In this document: positions 23,395 to 26,809 of the stretch, in pieces | How the letters are laid out: each line of letters starts with the position of its first letter | How positions within the stretch are numbered: the stretch's first letter is position 1 | From: CAYRIF01 sp964424205 | Lineage (GTDB): Bacteria > Bacteroidota > Bacteroidia > Cytophagales > Cyclobacteriaceae | Length of the DNA: 26,809 nucleotides | Direction of reading: 5' to 3' | Assembly: GCA_964424205.1 (NCBI GenBank) | Contig: CAYRIF010000007.1 | Span: forward strand, 1 to 26,809 | Position numbers and translations under genes: made by a program | Notes under the pieces: generated by a model | The model's input: only the letters and a program-made list of their open reading frames with translations | The model's database searches: none | Told to the model about the DNA's origin: nothing

Positions 23395-24419
23395 TGAAGA
23401 AACATTTTTTTAAAATACTAACCCTTATTTTACTATTTAGCACTTTTTCACATGAAGTGCTGGGTCAGTGGGGTATGTCCAAAATTTCTTCCAACAAAAA
23501 CTTAATCTTTGCTGACATTACACATGGACCGAGTGAAAGCTATACATTTGTGGTGGTACCGAATCCAATGAGTGTTATAAAAACTAATGTTCCTGATACA
23601 TTTGCTGTTGATGTGGAAAAGAATCTTATTGCGGCATTTGGATACGACTTTAAAAAGAAAATTTTTAAATTTGATAAAATTTCGGAGCACCTGATTGTCA
23701 ATAGTATTTGGTTGGAAAGTGCAGATTATTATGCCACATGGAATTCGGAAAAATTAAATCCTTATGTATTTGATGTTGCTAAATTTAAGGATACTGTTAA
23801 TATTGTTTTCTTCGACAATGCTGGGAACTTAGATTGGCATTTACCTATCGACAGTACACGGATTAATTCTTCATTTGGACAACGAAGGTATCGATGGCAT
23901 TATGGTACTGATTTGAAATTAGAGGTTGGTGATTCTGTGAGTACGGTCGCTGAAGGCATTGTGCGGATATCAAAATATGATCGAGGGGGATTTGGAAACT
24001 ATGTAGTTATTAGACATAAAAACGGATTAGAAACCCTTTATGGACACCTATCAAAGACATTGGTCAGGGTAGGACAAGAACTGAAGGATGGAGAAATAAT
24101 TGGATTAGGAGGGAATTCTGGAAGAAGTACTGGCAGCCATCTTCATTTTGAAGTACGCTATAAAGGACTCGCGATTAACTCAGAAGAGATTTTTGATTAT
24201 AAAAATTGGAAACTAAAATCTGAGGCGTACGCGGTAACACCACATACTTTTAAGCATGTAATAGCAGCAAGTAAGAAAAAGTACTATAGAATCAGAAGTG
24301 GTGATAATTTAGGAAGAATTAGCAGAAGGTATAGAACTACAATCACGAAACTATGCCGCCTAAATGGTATCAGACGAACGACTACCTTACGTATAGGACG
24401 GCGCCTGAGAGTGCGGTAA
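23394..24419 (+). CDS. M23 peptidase with C-terminal LysM domain
   Basis: The protein has 341 residues from ATG 23394, which overlaps the trxB stop by 1 bp; this start gives a signal peptide (MKKHFFKILTLILLFSTFSH) while an earlier ATG in frame lies inside trxB. The LytM/M23 domain has zinc ligands His169 and Asp173 (HYGTD) and His251 in HLHFE, with GHLSK contributing the other active-site His. A basic LysM domain (about 298-341, YYRIRSGDNLGRISRRYRTT) binds peptidoglycan. With all metal ligands present it is probably an active endopeptidase that cuts peptidoglycan crosslinks, or an activator of amidases. Why it is coupled to trxB is not clear. Confidence 0.93.
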   Translation: MKKHFFKILTLILLFSTFSHEVLGQWGMSKISSNKNLIFADITHGPSESYTFVVVPNPMSVIKTNVPDTFAVDVEKNLIAAFGYDFKKKIFKFDKISEHLIVNSIWLESADYYATWNSEKLNPYVFDVAKFKDTVNIVFFDNAGNLDWHLPIDSTRINSSFGQRRYRWHYGTDLKLEVGDSVSTVAEGIVRISKYDRGGFGNYVVIRHKNGLETLYGHLSKTLVRVGQELKDGEIIGLGGNSGRSTGSHLHFEVRYKGLAINSEEIFDYKNWKLKSEAYAVTPHTFKHVIAASKKKYYRIRSGDNLGRISRRYRTTITKLCRLNGIRRTTTLRIGRRLRVR

Positions 24420-24498
24420 ATGTGCGACTAGTATTTTCTAAATATTTATTAATAATAGATGCGAAATCACTTGTTACATTTTTAATAAAGAAACCTGA

Positions 24499-24537
24499 AC
24501 TGAAGACTGCCTACTGAAAAACTGATTACTGAAAACT
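24499..24537 (+). repeat. 7-bp-period imperfect tandem repeat before bshB1
   Basis: Five units of the form ACTGNNN (ACTGAAG, ACTGCCT, ACTGAAAA, ACTGATT, ACTGAAA) run directly into the start codon of bshB1; the third unit has one extra base. The phase carries TGA stops, so it is not coding. A second 7-bp-period array is at 26546-26573. Confidence 0.65.
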
Positions 24538-25254
24538 ATGAAACTAGATATTCTAATATTAGCTGCCCATCCTGATGATGTAGAATTATGTTGTGCAGGT
24601 ACTGTATGCAGTCATGTCAGTCAAGGTAGGAAAGTAGGAATTGTAGACTTTACAAAAGGGGAGATGGGTACTCGGGGCACGCCAGAAATTAGACTTCAAG
24701 AGGCTGCAGCTTCCGCTAAAATACTGGGAGTATCAGTTAGGGAGAACCTAGGTTTTGAAGATGTGTTTTTTGAAAATAATAAGAAACACCAGCTCGAGGT
24801 AATAAAAATGATACGAAAGTATCAACCCGAGATCGTTATTCTGAATGCAATCAGAGATCGCCATCCAGATCATGGAAAAGCATCAGAATTAGGTAAAATT
24901 GCTTGTTTTATGTCTGGGTTAAAGAAAATAGAGACAACAATAGATGAGGTGAGGCAGACAGCATGGCGTCCTAAAGCTGTGTATCATTATATTCAGAGTA
25001 ATTATATTCAACCTGACTTTGTAGTTGATATTTCTGATTTTTGGGAACAAAAACAGCAATCAATTCAGGCTTTTAAAACACAGTTTTTTGACCCAGACAG
25101 TAAAGAACCAGAAACCTTTATCTCCACCCCTGAGTTTATGAAACTAATAGAAGCACGTGATCGAGAGTTTGGTTATTCTATTGGTGTTAAATTCGCAGAA
25201 GGATTCACTATTGAAAGAAATTTGGGCATTAAGAATTTGTTTGATTTGATTTAG
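24538..25254 (+). CDS. bshB1: bacillithiol biosynthesis deacetylase BshB1
   Basis: The 238-residue protein is a zinc-dependent LmbE/PIG-L-type N-deacetylase. AAHPDDVELCCAG (9-21) gives zinc ligands His11 and Asp14 and the catalytic Asp13; RDRHPDHGK gives His112 as third ligand. GEMGTRGTPEIRLQEAA and the C-terminal YSIGVKFAEGF are typical of BshB1, which removes the acetyl group from GlcNAc-malate in the second step of bacillithiol synthesis. Bacillithiol is the low-molecular-weight thiol of many Bacteroidota. The other bsh genes are not in the window. The gene ends 2 bp before the convergent racemase-family gene. Confidence 0.95.
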   Translation: MKLDILILAAHPDDVELCCAGTVCSHVSQGRKVGIVDFTKGEMGTRGTPEIRLQEAAASAKILGVSVRENLGFEDVFFENNKKHQLEVIKMIRKYQPEIVILNAIRDRHPDHGKASELGKIACFMSGLKKIETTIDEVRQTAWRPKAVYHYIQSNYIQPDFVVDISDFWEQKQQSIQAFKTQFFDPDSKEPETFISTPEFMKLIEARDREFGYSIGVKFAEGFTIERNLGIKNLFDLI

Positions 25255-25256
25255 GA

Positions 25257-25958
25257 TTAGCTCCCATTTCCAAGAGCAAACTCAACAGCAGCGCGGGAGT
25301 GAATCTTTGTAGTATCGAAAACTGGAACTGGCACATCTTTTTGTTGAATAATTAGCGGAATTTCAGTGCAGCCAAGAATAATACCTTCAGCACCTTCTTT
25401 GATTAAATCACTAATAATAGAAATGTATCTTTGCTTTGTCTCTTGCTTAATCAGTCCTTTGCTAAGTTCTAATTTCAGTGTGGTTTGAATGAAATCTCTA
25501 TCCTTTTTTAGTCTAGGAATGAGTGGATCGATGTTTTGGGTGATCAGATTGTCCTTGTAGAAATCCATTTCCATGACAAATTCAGTTCCTAACAACCCAA
25601 CTTTATTCAGACCATGTTTATTGATTTCATTTCCAGTTGCTTTTACAATATGAATCAATGGCAATTGAACTTCTTGCGCTACTCTTTCGGCGACAATATG
25701 GGCGGTATTTGCGCATAAAACTAATAATTCTGCTCCTGCATTTTTTAGTTGCCTTCCAGCATTAGCCAGTAATTCAAATGCTGCATCCCAATCGTAGGCT
25801 ACATTGTTCTTTTGAAAATCATTAAAATTTATTGAATAAATAATGCAATCTGCAAAATTAAGGCCACCTAATTTTGCATTAATCCCTTCATTAATATATT
25901 TATAGTAATCAATCGTTGATGTCCAACTGATACCACCAATGAGTCCAATTTTTTTCAT
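25257..25958 (-). CDS. aspartate/glutamate racemase family protein
   Basis: The 233-residue protein is a cofactor-independent Asp/Glu racemase fold enzyme. It has the two catalytic Cys of the family, Cys82 in LVLCANTAH and Cys197 in LGCTEIPL, plus the N-terminal IGLIGGISWTSTIDYY phosphate or carboxylate loop. Both Cys suggest true racemase rather than a one-Cys decarboxylase, with aspartate the likeliest substrate, making D-amino acids for the wall or for export. It lies 14 bp downstream of tpx on the same strand, so it is probably cotranscribed. Confidence 0.9.
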   Translation of the reverse strand: MKKIGLIGGISWTSTIDYYKYINEGINAKLGGLNFADCIIYSINFNDFQKNNVAYDWDAAFELLANAGRQLKNAGAELLVLCANTAHIVAERVAQEVQLPLIHIVKATGNEINKHGLNKVGLLGTEFVMEMDFYKDNLITQNIDPLIPRLKKDRDFIQTTLKLELSKGLIKQETKQRYISIISDLIKEGAEGIILGCTEIPLIIQQKDVPVPVFDTTKIHSRAAVEFALGNGS

Positions 25959-25972
25959 AGGTATTGCCTATA

Positions 25973-26473
25973 TCACCCCAAAACAGCAACAGCTGCAGCA
26001 TAATTAGGCTCATCTACAATTTCAGGTACTTGCTCTGTGTAGATAATTTTTCCTTCTTCGTCTAGTACAATCACAGCCCTTGAATGCAGATTAGCCAACG
26101 GTCCGTCAATAATCTCTAGGTTGTAGTCTTTTCCAAATTGACCTGTTCTAAAGTCTGATAAGGTCGCTACATTTTCAATCCCTTCGGCACCACAAAATCT
26201 TGCTTGTGCAAATGGTAAATCTTTAGAAATACATAGAACTTTTGTATTTACTAAGTTGGCCACTTCTTTATTGAATGCCCTAACGGATGCTGCACAGGTA
26301 CCTGTATCTATACTCGGAAATATATTAAGAACCACTCTGCTGCCCTTATAATCTGCTAACGTGGTAGGAGCAAGTCCATTAGTAATGAGTGTAAAGTTGG
26401 GAGCGGAACTACCTACTGCAGGTAATTCACCACTTGTATTGATCGCATTTCCTTTTAAAGTAATTGAAGCCAT
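25973..26473 (-). CDS. tpx: thiol peroxidase Tpx (atypical 2-Cys peroxiredoxin)
   Basis: The 166-residue enzyme reduces hydrogen peroxide and organic peroxides using thioredoxin. The peroxidatic Cys60 lies in DTGTCAASVRAFN and the resolving Cys94 in ARFCGAEG, at the spacing of Tpx. PNFTLITNGL and RAVIVLDEEGKIIYTEQVPE are family features. No signal peptide, so cytoplasmic. It is the first of two genes (the racemase follows after 14 bp) and stands downstream of gyrB on the same strand. TrxB, coded earlier in the window, would be its electron source. Confidence 0.97.
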   Translation of the reverse strand: MASITLKGNAINTSGELPAVGSSAPNFTLITNGLAPTTLADYKGSRVVLNIFPSIDTGTCAASVRAFNKEVANLVNTKVLCISKDLPFAQARFCGAEGIENVATLSDFRTGQFGKDYNLEIIDGPLANLHSRAVIVLDEEGKIIYTEQVPEIVDEPNYAAAVAVLG

Positions 26474-26545
26474 TTTTTTGTCTTTTAAAGTTGTATAATA
26501 ATTTTAATGTCTTTACGAGTGAGGTAAGAATTGGAAATAGGTAAG

Positions 26546-26573
26546 ACTTCCGACATCAAACTTCCAACGTCTA
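26546..26573. repeat. 7-bp-period imperfect repeat between gyrB and tpx
   Basis: Four units ACTTCCG, ACATCAA, ACTTCCA and ACGTCTA follow one another with exact 7-bp period. The unit differs from the ACTGNNN array before bshB1, but the period and intergenic site are the same. Confidence 0.55.
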
Positions 26574-26580
26574 GCAATTT

Positions 26581-26809
26581 TTAGGTGTCAATATTCGCAT
26601 ATACCGCATTTTCCTCTATAAATGCTCTTCTTGGTGCTACTTCATCACCCATTAGTGTCGAGAACAAATGATCTGCACTCGAAGCATTTTCTACGGTAAC
26701 TTGTTTTAGACTTCTTCCTTCCGGATTCATCGTGGTTTCCCACAGTTGCTCGGCATTCATCTCTCCAAGACCTTTGTAACGTTGTACGTTTACAGATTCT
26801 ACCTTACAT
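26581..26809 (-). CDS. gyrB: DNA gyrase subunit B, C-terminal end (5' end beyond window)
   Basis: The last 75 codons are present, ending in TAA at 26583-26581. QRYKGLGEMNAEQLWETTMN is the highly conserved Toprim-end motif of GyrB, followed by the C-terminal GDEVAPRRAFIEENAVYANI that closes the protein. ParE can share the first motif, but the full tail, ending A-x-Y-A-N-I-D-T, is that of GyrB in Bacteroidota. The enzyme, with GyrA, introduces negative supercoils using ATP. The stop lies 107 bp before the tpx start. Confidence 0.93.
   Translation of the reverse strand, partial: CKVESVNVQRYKGLGEMNAEQLWETTMNPEGRSLKQVTVENASSADHLFSTLMGDEVAPRRAFIEENAVYANIDT

Noticed and set aside
1..26809. CRISPR array, insertion sequence, prophage or rRNA
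   Set aside because: No regular spacer-repeat pattern, transposase, integrase, phage gene or rRNA sequence was seen; the heptamer arrays are too short-period to be CRISPR.

Overview
The window looks like chromosomal DNA of a Bacteroidota bacterium, probably of the Cytophagales/Cyclobacteriaceae type. It is AT-rich, has promoters of the Bacteroidota form (TAnnTTTG at -7, TTG near -33) and almost no Shine-Dalgarno sequences. The order rpsO-pnp-rpoD, a short primary sigma factor without region 1.1, a HmuY/TonB-receptor pair, a LytS/LytTR pair and a bacillithiol gene (bshB1) all fit this phylum. The genus cannot be named from the sequence alone.

Layout. 1-3976: a probable haem/iron uptake locus, with a HmuY-family lipoprotein (cut by the window edge), a TonB-dependent receptor, and a divergent AraC-type regulator. 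3977-6150: a gene-poor stretch, an outer-membrane beta-barrel protein and a short-chain dehydrogenase. 6275-7442: exported methionine sulfoxide reductases MsrB and MsrA in tandem. 7555-9808: a LytTR response regulator and a 7TM LytS-type histidine kinase, pointing away from the next block. 10175-16100: an accessory block with a cysteine-rich lipoprotein, a periplasmic TPR-CHAT protein broken by an in-frame TAA, and, convergent to it, an ECF sigma factor with a membrane-bound TPR anti-sigma-like protein, then a divergent lipoprotein. 16134-16241: a terminator and tRNA-Met(CAU). 16384-26809: mostly housekeeping, with a START-like protein, an LptF/G permease, rpsO, pnp, rpoD, trxB, an M23/LysM peptidase, bshB1, an Asp/Glu racemase-family protein, tpx and the 3' end of gyrB.

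How the genes may work together. Several unlinked genes serve thiol or oxidative-damage chemistry (msrB, msrA, trxB, bshB1, tpx). The most system-like set is the CHAT block. The sigma factor, a membrane anti-sigma with a predicted periplasmic TPR domain and a predicted periplasmic TPR-CHAT protease-like protein could form an envelope signalling relay. The CHAT gene carries an in-frame stop between its TPR and CHAT halves, so in this strain it may be broken, read through, mis-sequenced or split in two.

Other signals: several genes whose only plausible start is TTG, two genes with promoter boxes so close to the start that the mRNA may be leaderless, a two-copy hairpin repeat, and two intergenic 7-bp-period repeats. 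No CRISPR array, insertion sequence, phage gene or rRNA was seen.
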